Shown here in pieces: positions 17,910-27,700 of a stretch of DNA of 64,000 nucleotides. Numbering within the stretch: the first letter of the stretch is position 1; every line of letters begins with the position of its first letter. Made by a program: the position numbers and the translations under genes. Source of the stretch: JAMZMI01 sp049115715 (lineage in GTDB: Bacteria; Bacteroidota; Bacteroidia; Cytophagales; Cyclobacteriaceae); NCBI GenBank assembly GCA_049115715.1, contig JAGDZQ010000004.1, forward strand, positions 1 to 64,000, in the 5' to 3' direction. The notes under the pieces were generated by a model. That model made no database searches, was not told the DNA's origin, and saw only the letters and a list, made by a program, of their open reading frames with translations.

Positions 17910-20900
17910 ATGGCAGATAAATATTCAGCGGCACATTTCAATGGCACAACATGGACGGTTACAGATGGAGACTGGTATGTAAGTACCTTCGGTAGCGATG
18001 TAACTCCTGATGGTGATGGCTCACCTCAGAAGCCTTTTCTTACCATAGCGAGGGCTTTTCAAGATGCCGGGGATGGAGAAAAAATCATCATTGGCCCTAA
18101 TCAATATGTAGTATTCAAAGACACGAGAATCTCAAGTGGGATAGGTGGAGGAGTGATCCCATGTCGCTTAGCTACAACAAGCTCGTTGGGTACTGCGTCT
18201 AACCTTAGCGATGTAGGTACCGTACAGGTCGACGGTGTACAAACTGCCGAAGGAGATCGCGTTCTCGTTAAAAATCAACAATTTTCGATTCATAATGGTA
18301 TTTATATCGTAGGTACTGCAGGGTGGACGAGAGACCCTCTGTTTGATTCGGAAGAAAATATGACTGCAGGGATTTTGTTTCCAATATTGGAGGGGAATCA
18401 ATCCGCAGGTCGGATTTTTCAACATGATACATTGAGCAACATAACTGTTGGCGCAACCAATATTTCGTTTAGAGAGGCGGGAGCATATGAATGGAGCAGT
18501 TTAAGAGGCAATGTCTCTGATAATGCAGACCTTCAAGCAGTCTTAAATACTAAGGCCAATACAGCAGATCTGAACCAGGTAAATAATACTTCAGATACAA
18601 ACAAACCAGTCAGTACAGCCACTCAAAGTGCGCTTGATGATAAGGCTGATAGGTTGAATGTCCTAGAGCTGGATAACGTTACGGCTTATACCCCTACGGA
18701 AGATTATCACCCTGCCACAAGGAAGTTTATTGAAACACTGGTCTCTGCGCTTGATGAAGCTACCCCAAAAGGCAATATTGACTGTTCTGCCAATCCCGAT
18801 CACCCACCTTACCCTGCTGGTGTTGTAGGAGATTACTACTATGTCTCTGTACCTGGAAAGATTGGAGGTAATAGTGGTGTAGATGTTCAGCTTTTTGACC
18901 GTATCCAATGTATCATTGATTCATCAGCGGGGGATCATGCAACAGTGGGAGCCAACTGGTTTATTTTTCAAGGAGATCGGGATAAGGTCACTACTCCCGA
19001 AATGGTGCAACGCACTGACGATCAAAAATTTGTTACTGCCCTGAAATCATTTGAAGGTTGGTCTCATTGGAACGAAAATGAAGACATCTCAGCTCTCAAT
19101 ACAAGTACTAAAAATATCGTTGGTGCGATCAACGAAGTAGAATCGTCAGTTGGCAATCTAAACGAGATCACGAACCTTCAGGATAGTGGAGGAAACAATG
19201 TGACAAATACAGGATCAGGTACTGGTTATCTGCGATGGGGAAATGTGCAATTGGAAGCCGCCAGCATTAAATTAAGCGGGGCAACTGAGCTAAGTGTACA
19301 TGGGCATTTGATACCCGGTCATGCCAGCAATCGAGCACTTGGTTCTTCGTCCAGCAATTGGAGCAACCTTTACCTATCTGGTGAGCTCAACGCTTCATCT
19401 GCATTTAAGATCAATAATCTGGATTCAGAGTCGATCTTTACAAATGACAGAGTGCTGTTTCAGGATACAAGTGCATCTAGCACGGTTAAATCAGCACTCG
19501 TTTCAGATTTGATTGCATTAGCACCAGAAAGTCTCGCTGATCTTTCAGATGTAAGCACCGCAAGCACCACCTCTGGTTTGGTATTGGTCGCAGATGGCAC
19601 AGCTTACAAAGGTAGAAGGCTAAAGGAGGCGGATATAGACGATTTTGGATCTTATGCTCCTACCACTCATGATCACTCGGGAACTTACGAGCCTGTCTTT
19701 ACAAAAAACAATGCGTTCAATAAAAGCTTTGGAACTACATCCGGTACAGTAACTCAAGGCAATGATCAACGTATCATTGATGGGAGTACTGCGCATAGTT
19801 GGGGTGATCATGCAGAGGCTGGTTACTTGACTTCAGAAACAAGCCATTCTGATGTAGTAGTTGATGGAGACTTTGCTTCTGCCGGCATTATGACTACAAA
19901 TGGCTCTGGGGGATACGGTACAATCGTTGACAATTCATCAAATTGGGATGGGGCTCACAGCTGGGGTAATCACGCAGAGGCTGGTTACTTGACCTCAGAG
20001 ACAAGCCATTCTGATGTACTAGTTGATGGAGATTTTGCTTCTGCTGGCATTATGACTACAAATGGCTCGGGAGTATACAGTGTAATACCTGACATTGGAA
20101 CAGCTTTAGGCACAGATATTATCACTGAAGCCATGTTAGTGCCGTCACTAAGGGATAAGGTGAATAGTAGTGGAAATAGCACAGTCCCAAACAAATTTGA
20201 TGCGACTGCTGCTCCGACCGCTAATGATGATAGCGCAGGAACCGCAGGAAACGGTGCATTTGAAGTAGGCTCAGTTTGGATTGACATATCCAATGATGAG
20301 GCCTATAGATGTGTGAGTTCGAGCACAGGAGATGCTGTTTGGGTTAATACTACATTAAGTACTTCTGAGCTAGGTACATTGGCAGGTGTAGGAATAAACT
20401 TTACATCGGGAGTATTTAATCTTGGTGATACCTTAACTGCCGATATAGTTTTCGAAGGAGCTTCAAGTCATTCATTCAATTTCAATAATATGGATCGGAT
20501 GACCTTTGAGGCACAATCAGAGTTTTCAGTAAATGGTCTCAAATTCCCACTTACGGATGGGAATCCGGGACAGTTTCTTCAGACAGATGGAGCCAATAAC
20601 CTTGTTTTCGTAGATGCAATGGAAGGGTCTGGAGGAGAAACTAAAGAAGATTTAACGAATTATAATTTTGCTCTGGAGGGGGATGCAGTAAGAGGTAAGC
20701 TAATTGTTATTTTACCCGACGGAAACACAATACAGGATTCAATTGATGCATTGCCTGATTTTATTTCGCCAAATGAAATAGTAGTAGAGGATAATTCTAT
20801 ATGGATTGTTTTCAATTGGTTGGACGATGGGTCGCAAGCTTCGAAGGTAGTGAGGTTGGATAATGTATCCGTAGATGAATCCACGGCTTCAATAAGTTAT

Positions 20901-23900
20901 ACCATTGGGGATACCACTACTTTATCAAATGGAAGTCTTGATGCTGCTAAGGTTCATGGAACGTGTGCTAGCAAGGACTATTTGTTTTTCAGTACCAGAG
21001 AAGATCCTTTCAAGCTAGTGAAGCTCCACAAGCAAAATTTTGCAGATATTTCCATTCACGAATATCCTAATGACGGTAAGTATAAAGGAGGAGATATTTG
21101 TGTCTATCATGAAGGATTTGTGTATATCTATTCGGCTGATTTTAACTATTCGGACAGGATGAAAGTCATCAAAATAAACGCATCAAAGCTTGATGATTAC
21201 GAAATTTTGATAGACAATACATCAGGAGGCCAAGCAACGGTTCCTGCTTTCATAGATATTTATAACAATGAAATTATAACAGTTGAATGCGGTTTTTCTA
21301 CCGCTTTTCTAATATCGAAGTACACGCTTTCGGGTGATTTAATTGTGTCTTCTACTATTGATATGACGCCAACAGATAATGGGATCATTCATGCAGGTGT
21401 TATTCATGATGGACATGTCTACTTACTAGGGCTTTTTGCCAAGCAACTAATTAAGGTAAGGCTAGAGGACTTGGTTGAAGTAGATCAGGTTGCGATACCC
21501 AATTCTACAACAGACGATATCACAATAGGAAAAGATGGTTACTTGTATTTTGGTACAGAATCTTTCGATTACGGTGCACCCAATATTTCGTCACCTTTTC
21601 TTTACAAAGTCCAGGCGGGTGATCTTTCTAACATAATCGAAATAAAGTCACTGAGTGCCAGTTGCTATGGAGTTGCTAACTCTTATGCTAAAGAGGAGGT
21701 CAGAAAACCCGTTAAATACTTTAAAGATTTATCGGGAATTGGAAGCCTGATTTCCAATGAGTTTTTGGTCTGGAATGGACAGGATATCATTACATCCTCG
21801 CTTTCCACTTCCAACATAACCGGTTTGGGAGATTTGGCAACAAAATCAAGTATTAATGACACTGATTGGAGTGGAACTGAACTCTCGGTTTCAAACGGTG
21901 GAACTGGGGTAGGCTCTCTTACAGGCTATGTAAAAGGGAATGGGACAAGTGCGTTTACAGCAAGTACGAGTATTCCAAGTGGGGATATATCAGGTCTTGG
22001 GACACTGTCAACACAAAATGCCAACGATGTGTCCATTACCGGAGGGTCAGCAACCTTTACTGGTGATGTTCAGCTAAGATCAGGAGGTGGCCTCAAGTGG
22101 GCGGACAATGCTTTTGGAGGAAGTGGAGATACAGCTGGCATGAGACTAATCTCTAGAGGTAGTGAGAATATGAGTTTGGAAATTTATGTCACAAATGATT
22201 CAAATGACTGGATAGATTTCAAAGCAGCAAATGCCAATTCTGTCAAGATAAATGGGAATACGATCTTTCATGCTGGCAACTTTACTGATAATTCTAGTAA
22301 CTGGGATGTAGCTTATAATTGGGGTAATCATGCGGGGGCAGGATATCTTACATCACACCCAAGTATTTCGGCAGCCTCGTCTTCTAACAATTCTGGGAGA
22401 ACCTATATTCAAGATATTACCCTTGATGGCAATGGGCATGTTACAGGTATAGCTACCGCTACTGAAACAGTGGTTAACACAGATACTAACAACTATCTTA
22501 CATCGCTTTCCTTTAACACTGGAAATGGTGTTCTAACTGCTAATAGATCTGGTTTATCAGCTGCAACAGTCGATTTAGATGGTAGATTCCTGCCCTTAGC
22601 AGGTGGTACACTAACAGGGAGCGTTGTAATTGAGGCAGCAATTTCCAGGTCGCTATTTATAAGAAATACGGTAAATGCTGGGGGAGCCGGAATAGTATTC
22701 TCCGATCAAGCTTCCGCAGATCAAAGAGGTTTTTTGGATTTCTTCCATTCAGACGGAGCTTCACCGTCAGGCTACAATGCGTCATTTCAGTTTGGTACTA
22801 CTGAATCTGCTTTAGCGGTAATTATTGAAAGTGGCGATTACTTTGTTGGAACAAATAAGGTTTGGCATGCTGGAAACTTTACTGATAATTCTAGTAACTG
22901 GGATGTAGCTTATAATTGGGGTAATCATGCGGGGGCAGGATATCTTACATCACATCCAAATATTTCGGCAGCCTCGTCTTCTAACAATTCTGGTAGAACC
23001 TACATTCAGGATATTACACTTGATGGCGATGGGCATGTTACAGGTATAGCTACTGCCACAGAAACAGTTGTTAATACTGATACTAATAATCATCTTACCT
23101 CCCTATCCTTTAATACTGGAAATGGTATTCTAACCGCTAATAGATCCGGTTTATCAGCTGTTACGGTCGATTTAGATGGTAGGTTCCTGCCCTTAGCGGG
23201 TGGCGCACTTATTGGTGAACTAACAATTAAAACAACAGCGAGTACCAGTTCTATTCGACTATACAATGAAGATGGAACCGGTAAGATAGCGGATACATTT
23301 GCGGATACAACCACAGATAAATCATATATTTATTTCGATGCTGGGAATTCATCCAGCGATCCGGGATTCATTATGCATGAAACCTCTGATTCGGAGAACA
23401 ATGAGGGGGTTCTTCATTTGTGCCCTTCAGATGATAATTCTTATGGAGACTATGTCTCTATCCATGGGACCAATGATCCAGATCAACTAAAACTGCATAC
23501 AAATGGAAGGGTACAGGGCGTTTCTCAGCTTGATTTGGGTACTAATTTCAATTTACTAGAATCAACACACAGATCAGGCCTACTACAAGTAAATGCTACC
23601 TCCGATACTTGGGCAGGAATGATGACCAACACGGGGACCTTGTGGGGATTTATGGGGTCAGACGATAGTGCAGGTTTATATGATGATACTAATAACGATT
23701 GGTTTATTAGAGCGTGGACAAATGGTCGGGTTGATTTGTATTACAATAATTCCGTGAAACTAGCAACTACAAACACGGGTATTCAGATTACGGGAACAGG
23801 AACATCTGATACCAACTGGGTGATCTCTTCAGATCAGCGTATAAAAGCCATCCAGGATGATTTACCTGATGCGATGGCCATTGTCAGGAATCTTCAAGGC

Positions 23901-24143
23901 CATCGCTTCTTGCGAACCGACTTGAAAGATGGAGTTGTGCGAATAGGCTTTATGGCACAGCAAGTAGCTGAGTTTTTGCCAGAAGTGGTTCAAGAAAATA
24001 ATGATAAATGGACGATGGACTATGCCAGCATCACAGCCTTGCACAATGAAGCACTTAAGACGGTGGATAGCGAGATCGACTTGCTGAAGAAGAGAGTTTC
24101 TGATTTAGAACTAAAACTGGAAGCACATGGCATTACCATCTAG
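17910..24143 (+). CDS. Giant phage-tail-fibre-like protein with peptidase S74 C-terminus
   Basis: I chose ATG 17910 because it follows the upstream stop by one base and gives an N-terminus matching the paralogue at 24790; a frame opening at 17880 overlaps that gene. The protein has 2077 residues. The N-terminal 350 residues resemble phage tail-fibre modules: a Gly-Ser-Asp-Val-Thr start with Pro-Phe-Leu-Thr, then a Val-Asp-Gly-Val segment and Asp-Arg-Val-Leu-Val-Lys. Trp-Gly-(Asn/Asp)-His-Ala-x-Ala-Gly-Tyr-Leu-Thr fibre repeats follow. An inserted propeller-like block of about 350 residues has no fibre repeats. The C-terminus (about 1972-2077) is the S74 intramolecular chaperone with a Ser-Asp-x-x-x-Lys dyad and a leucine-rich coiled coil. 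This domain drives trimer formation and then cleaves itself off. The likely role is a trimeric target-binding fibre linked to the Tc machine. No signal peptide is seen. Confidence 0.8.
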   Translation: MADKYSAAHFNGTTWTVTDGDWYVSTFGSDVTPDGDGSPQKPFLTIARAFQDAGDGEKIIIGPNQYVVFKDTRISSGIGGGVIPCRLATTSSLGTASNLSDVGTVQVDGVQTAEGDRVLVKNQQFSIHNGIYIVGTAGWTRDPLFDSEENMTAGILFPILEGNQSAGRIFQHDTLSNITVGATNISFREAGAYEWSSLRGNVSDNADLQAVLNTKANTADLNQVNNTSDTNKPVSTATQSALDDKADRLNVLELDNVTAYTPTEDYHPATRKFIETLVSALDEATPKGNIDCSANPDHPPYPAGVVGDYYYVSVPGKIGGNSGVDVQLFDRIQCIIDSSAGDHATVGANWFIFQGDRDKVTTPEMVQRTDDQKFVTALKSFEGWSHWNENEDISALNTSTKNIVGAINEVESSVGNLNEITNLQDSGGNNVTNTGSGTGYLRWGNVQLEAASIKLSGATELSVHGHLIPGHASNRALGSSSSNWSNLYLSGELNASSAFKINNLDSESIFTNDRVLFQDTSASSTVKSALVSDLIALAPESLADLSDVSTASTTSGLVLVADGTAYKGRRLKEADIDDFGSYAPTTHDHSGTYEPVFTKNNAFNKSFGTTSGTVTQGNDQRIIDGSTAHSWGDHAEAGYLTSETSHSDVVVDGDFASAGIMTTNGSGGYGTIVDNSSNWDGAHSWGNHAEAGYLTSETSHSDVLVDGDFASAGIMTTNGSGVYSVIPDIGTALGTDIITEAMLVPSLRDKVNSSGNSTVPNKFDATAAPTANDDSAGTAGNGAFEVGSVWIDISNDEAYRCVSSSTGDAVWVNTTLSTSELGTLAGVGINFTSGVFNLGDTLTADIVFEGASSHSFNFNNMDRMTFEAQSEFSVNGLKFPLTDGNPGQFLQTDGANNLVFVDAMEGSGGETKEDLTNYNFALEGDAVRGKLIVILPDGNTIQDSIDALPDFISPNEIVVEDNSIWIVFNWLDDGSQASKVVRLDNVSVDESTASISYTIGDTTTLSNGSLDAAKVHGTCASKDYLFFSTREDPFKLVKLHKQNFADISIHEYPNDGKYKGGDICVYHEGFVYIYSADFNYSDRMKVIKINASKLDDYEILIDNTSGGQATVPAFIDIYNNEIITVECGFSTAFLISKYTLSGDLIVSSTIDMTPTDNGIIHAGVIHDGHVYLLGLFAKQLIKVRLEDLVEVDQVAIPNSTTDDITIGKDGYLYFGTESFDYGAPNISSPFLYKVQAGDLSNIIEIKSLSASCYGVANSYAKEEVRKPVKYFKDLSGIGSLISNEFLVWNGQDIITSSLSTSNITGLGDLATKSSINDTDWSGTELSVSNGGTGVGSLTGYVKGNGTSAFTASTSIPSGDISGLGTLSTQNANDVSITGGSATFTGDVQLRSGGGLKWADNAFGGSGDTAGMRLISRGSENMSLEIYVTNDSNDWIDFKAANANSVKINGNTIFHAGNFTDNSSNWDVAYNWGNHAGAGYLTSHPSISAASSSNNSGRTYIQDITLDGNGHVTGIATATETVVNTDTNNYLTSLSFNTGNGVLTANRSGLSAATVDLDGRFLPLAGGTLTGSVVIEAAISRSLFIRNTVNAGGAGIVFSDQASADQRGFLDFFHSDGASPSGYNASFQFGTTESALAVIIESGDYFVGTNKVWHAGNFTDNSSNWDVAYNWGNHAGAGYLTSHPNISAASSSNNSGRTYIQDITLDGDGHVTGIATATETVVNTDTNNHLTSLSFNTGNGILTANRSGLSAVTVDLDGRFLPLAGGALIGELTIKTTASTSSIRLYNEDGTGKIADTFADTTTDKSYIYFDAGNSSSDPGFIMHETSDSENNEGVLHLCPSDDNSYGDYVSIHGTNDPDQLKLHTNGRVQGVSQLDLGTNFNLLESTHRSGLLQVNATSDTWAGMMTNTGTLWGFMGSDDSAGLYDDTNNDWFIRAWTNGRVDLYYNNSVKLATTNTGIQITGTGTSDTNWVISSDQRIKAIQDDLPDAMAIVRNLQGHRFLRTDLKDGVVRIGFMAQQVAEFLPEVVQENNDKWTMDYASITALHNEALKTVDSEIDLLKKRVSDLELKLEAHGITI
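22269..22620 (+). repeat. Fibre module direct repeat, copy 1
   Basis: A block of about 350 bases recurs at 22866-23217 (offset 597 bases), nearly unchanged at DNA level. It encodes the Trp-Gly-Asn-His-Ala-Gly-Ala-Gly-Tyr-Leu-Thr motif through Leu-Pro-Leu-Ala-Gly-Gly. The high DNA identity points to recent duplication. Confidence 0.8.
22866..23217 (+). repeat. Fibre module direct repeat, copy 2
   Basis: This is the partner of the block at 22269-22620, in the same frame and strand. Between the copies lies a single non-repeated domain of about 80 residues, so this is a module-linker-module arrangement in which domains could be swapped by recombination. Confidence 0.8.
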
Positions 24144-24777
24144 TCCGCCTATTGATCTGGATGAAGTATATCAGTATGCAACTACCATTGGGTATTCAGG
24201 GGGTAGGTCATTGGTAGATTTATTGAATTGGTCTGGTTGGGGTGCTTCCCTTTCTACGGACGCTGACAGTCTTTTAGACTTTCTGGGCCTTAGGCATTCT
24301 ATCTCACTAACGCTTGATTTTTCTGTCACAAATAATTCAGGAGTTTATTTGGCTCTTGATATTTACAAAGGAGTATTTGAAGCAAGAGCACCTGTGGGTA
24401 ATTCATTGATAATGCCAGCTAGGTACCTCAATAAAATTACTCCTGATAACAATGATCCTCAGACATGGTACCTTGAGTGGTCAACGACTTTTCAGAATGT
24501 GGGAGCGTATGCTCTTGAAAATGGAACGACTTTAGCCATAGCTCAGGCTTCTTTTTCTAATTCAAATGCTCCCTATCTATTGGATAAAATAAGATTTGGA
24601 ATAGTCCTTAGAAATATAGATGTAGGGCGAAACTTTGAAGCTTTAATAGGAGGTGTCACATCCATTTATCCTTCAAATGTTAACGAAAACGCTGGTGGCG
24701 TATTTGTAACATTTGAGGACTATTACCTACACCATGCCAGCAGTGCCAGCCTCAATATATCCATTACCATAACATAA
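24127..24777 (+). CDS. Uncharacterised protein of the Tc/fibre operon
   Basis: A 216-residue protein that I do not recognise. The start codon lies inside the last codons of the S74 fibre gene (17-base overlap), which suggests translational coupling. It has no signal peptide or transmembrane helix. The N-terminal 60 residues are helical with a Gly-Tyr-Ser-Gly-Gly segment and Trp-Ser-Gly-Trp. The rest alternates short hydrophobic strands with Asn/Ser turns, as in beta-sandwich capsid, tail or carbohydrate-binding proteins. Wedged between two fibre genes, it could be a fibre tip, adaptor or assembly partner; that is inference from position only. Confidence 0.6.
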   Translation: MALPSSPPIDLDEVYQYATTIGYSGGRSLVDLLNWSGWGASLSTDADSLLDFLGLRHSISLTLDFSVTNNSGVYLALDIYKGVFEARAPVGNSLIMPARYLNKITPDNNDPQTWYLEWSTTFQNVGAYALENGTTLAIAQASFSNSNAPYLLDKIRFGIVLRNIDVGRNFEALIGGVTSIYPSNVNENAGGVFVTFEDYYLHHASSASLNISITIT

Positions 24778-24789
24778 GCGTATTAAAAA

Positions 24790-27700
24790 ATGCCAAACTA
24801 CACAACAACAGATTTTGAAGGAACCTCATGGAAGGTATTTGATGGTAGCTATTATGTAAGTGGGATAGGTAGCGATGTTACCGGTGATGGTAGTCCTAAG
24901 AAGCCGTTTCTTACAGTGAAGCGTGCTGTGGAGATCGCAGGAGCAGATGATAAGATTGTTGTAACCCCGAATGAATTTGTATCATCACCTACTTCTGTTG
25001 TGGAAGGTTCTGGTGCATGGCTACCATGTCGCGCAGCGACTTTAGGTGATCAGGATTTGTCAGTGGGTCTGGCTGCAGTAGATGGGGTGCTGATGCAGGA
25101 AGGTGATCGTGTTTTGGTTTGGCAGCAGACGAATAGTGCCGAAAACGGCATTTATCAAGTGACCTCTAGTTCCTGGATTAGATCCGGAGATTTTCGCACG
25201 AACAAAGATGCTGTGTCGGGCAAGCTGGTTCCTGTTATTGAAGGGGATACCCATGCTAAGAAAATCTTTCAAAACGTTACCAATGGGTCAGTAGATTTGG
25301 ATCACTCGCCACTGATTTTCGAAAGTTTTCTAGTCTTCGACTGGGGAGACATACAAGGAAACATTACCGATCAATTGGATTTATCAGCGGCACTTGATCT
25401 GAAAGCCGATAAATCCAACGTACTCGAAAAGGACAATACCACTTCATTTACTCCAACGGGAGATCATCATCCCGTCACGAAGAAATTTATGGAGGATGCC
25501 ATTGCCGCATTGGATAAGGCTACCCCTCAGGGGATTTTGGACTGTTCTGCGAATCCGGATTATCCGGCAGGAGTTGTAGGAGATTACTACTATGTATCTG
25601 TAGCAGGTAAGATAGGTGGGGCGTCAGGAGTAGACGTACAGCAATTTGACAAAGTGCAATGCATCGCAGATGCTGCATCTGGTAATCATGCTACTGTGGG
25701 AGTCAGTTGGATCGTGATGCAAGGCAATTTAGAAGTGGCTACCCAGTCGGAAGCAGAGGCCGGCACAGACAATGAGAAGTACATGACAGCCTTGCGTACT
25801 AAGCAGGCCTGGGACGCTTACTCAGCAGGCTTTTCTACTTACGCCACAGTGACTCAAAAAACAGCAGCGTATACGCTTGTTGCAGCAGATAATGATAATA
25901 TCATAGAGTGTGATGGCACTTTTACTGTCACGATTCCTATAGGCTTACCCGATGGCTTTACCGTACAGGTCGTCAATAAAGGAGCGGGAACCATTACACT
26001 AGCTTCTAATGGCACGTACGAAGCTGATGGAGATTTACTTGAAATGCCTAATTGCGGCGCTTTTATCTACCATTCTTCAGGAGATATGCATACGGCTATT
26101 GGTAGATTGACATCTGCTGGTGGAGGGGGAGCAGTATCCGGAATCGCCAATCTTGAAGATTCAGGAGCAAATGTAATTAACTCGGCAAGTGGAACGGGGT
26201 ATTTTCAATGGGGGAATGTTAAATTAGAATCAAATATAATTGATGGAACATCTGGAAACTTGTATTTATCAAGAGCAGGAGGAATTAAATTAACTATACA
26301 TGATACTTCTATAACACCGTCTGTTTCTATAGTACCACAAACAAATGGTGACTTAGATATTGGGCATCCAGCCCTAATGTTTGGAAATTTGTATTTAGCA
26401 GGAGGAATAGAAGCCTCCACCTCCTTCAAAATCAACAATCTTGCATCCGGTACACTCGCCTCAGATGATCTGGTGATGATTCAGGATGTAAGTGATTCCA
26501 ATACTATCAAGACGGTCACAGCTCAGAGTATTGCAGATTTAGCTAGTGGGGGAGGTTCTGGCTCTGGGTTTTCAGTAACCAATGAATCAGTTAACAGACT
26601 AATAACTTCTTCTGGAACAGGATCGGGTAATGCAGAAGAGAATCTAACTTTTGATGGGACAACTTTATCTTTGGTAGGAGAGTTGGATATCGATAATTTA
26701 AACTTGAATGGTAACACAATATCAGCTAATTATGATGGAGAAATACGATTACTTACTAGTGGTAACGGGAAAGTGAGAATCAATTCAACCATGTACCCTT
26801 TATCATCAGGAGTTCATGGTTTGGGTACATCTAATGGTGGATTTTTGGATCTTTACTTGGATGGAAATAATACAGGTAATACATCAAGGTTTTATGGCGT
26901 TTTTACTACAGATAGGATCGTAACCATACCAGATAAAACAGGGACATTAGCCTTTCTTGATGATATTCCTTCTGGAGGAGGTTCAGGTTTCAATGGTGAC
27001 TATACTGTAGATGATGCCTCTACAAATACTTCTATCAAAATAGCTGAGTTTAATCGAACAACTTCTGGAACGGCTGCAGATGATATCGGTGGATATATTG
27101 AAGTAGGTGTTGAAGATAGTACAGGATCAATACGAAACTTGCGGTTTGAGCACATTTTAAGTAGTGTTGACGCAACTCCAAATTCGTTTTTCAATGTTTA
27201 CGGATTCAATGAATCAGCGACAGAGTCACTGCTTCTTTCTATTACGCAAGAGATTTTTATGGGGAGAAACCTCAGTGTTGGGACGTTCGGTGTAGCTGTA
27301 GGCCGAAACATAACAGCTGGCAGTACAAGTGCAACTTTTGGATTCAATAGTAACACGGGAAATGGAGGTGCTGCGTTTGGGTATTATGCACAAGCAGGTG
27401 GTGCATACCACAGTTCTGCATATGGCTCTGCTACAACCGCTAGTGCAGATTATGCCTCTGCTTTAGGGGCAAACAGTACAGCTAGCGGCAAAGGGAGTTT
27501 AGCAATGGGAAGAAGCTCTGTAGCTTCTGCTCTAGGTGCATTCATGATTGGGTATGATGATTTTGATTCTCCTCAAACAAACTCCCTCGCAAACTCCTTC
27601 GAGTTAGCATGGAACGGCACTCGTGGCTTCAAAACAGGCCTCACGCTAGGTACCCAAGTATTAGTAGATACTGACCCGGACACCAACCTCACGGATGCAG

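Noticed and set aside
22269..23217. CRISPR-like or phage attachment repeat
   Set aside because: The repeats are coding, in frame and hundreds of bases long, with a domain rather than spacers between them.
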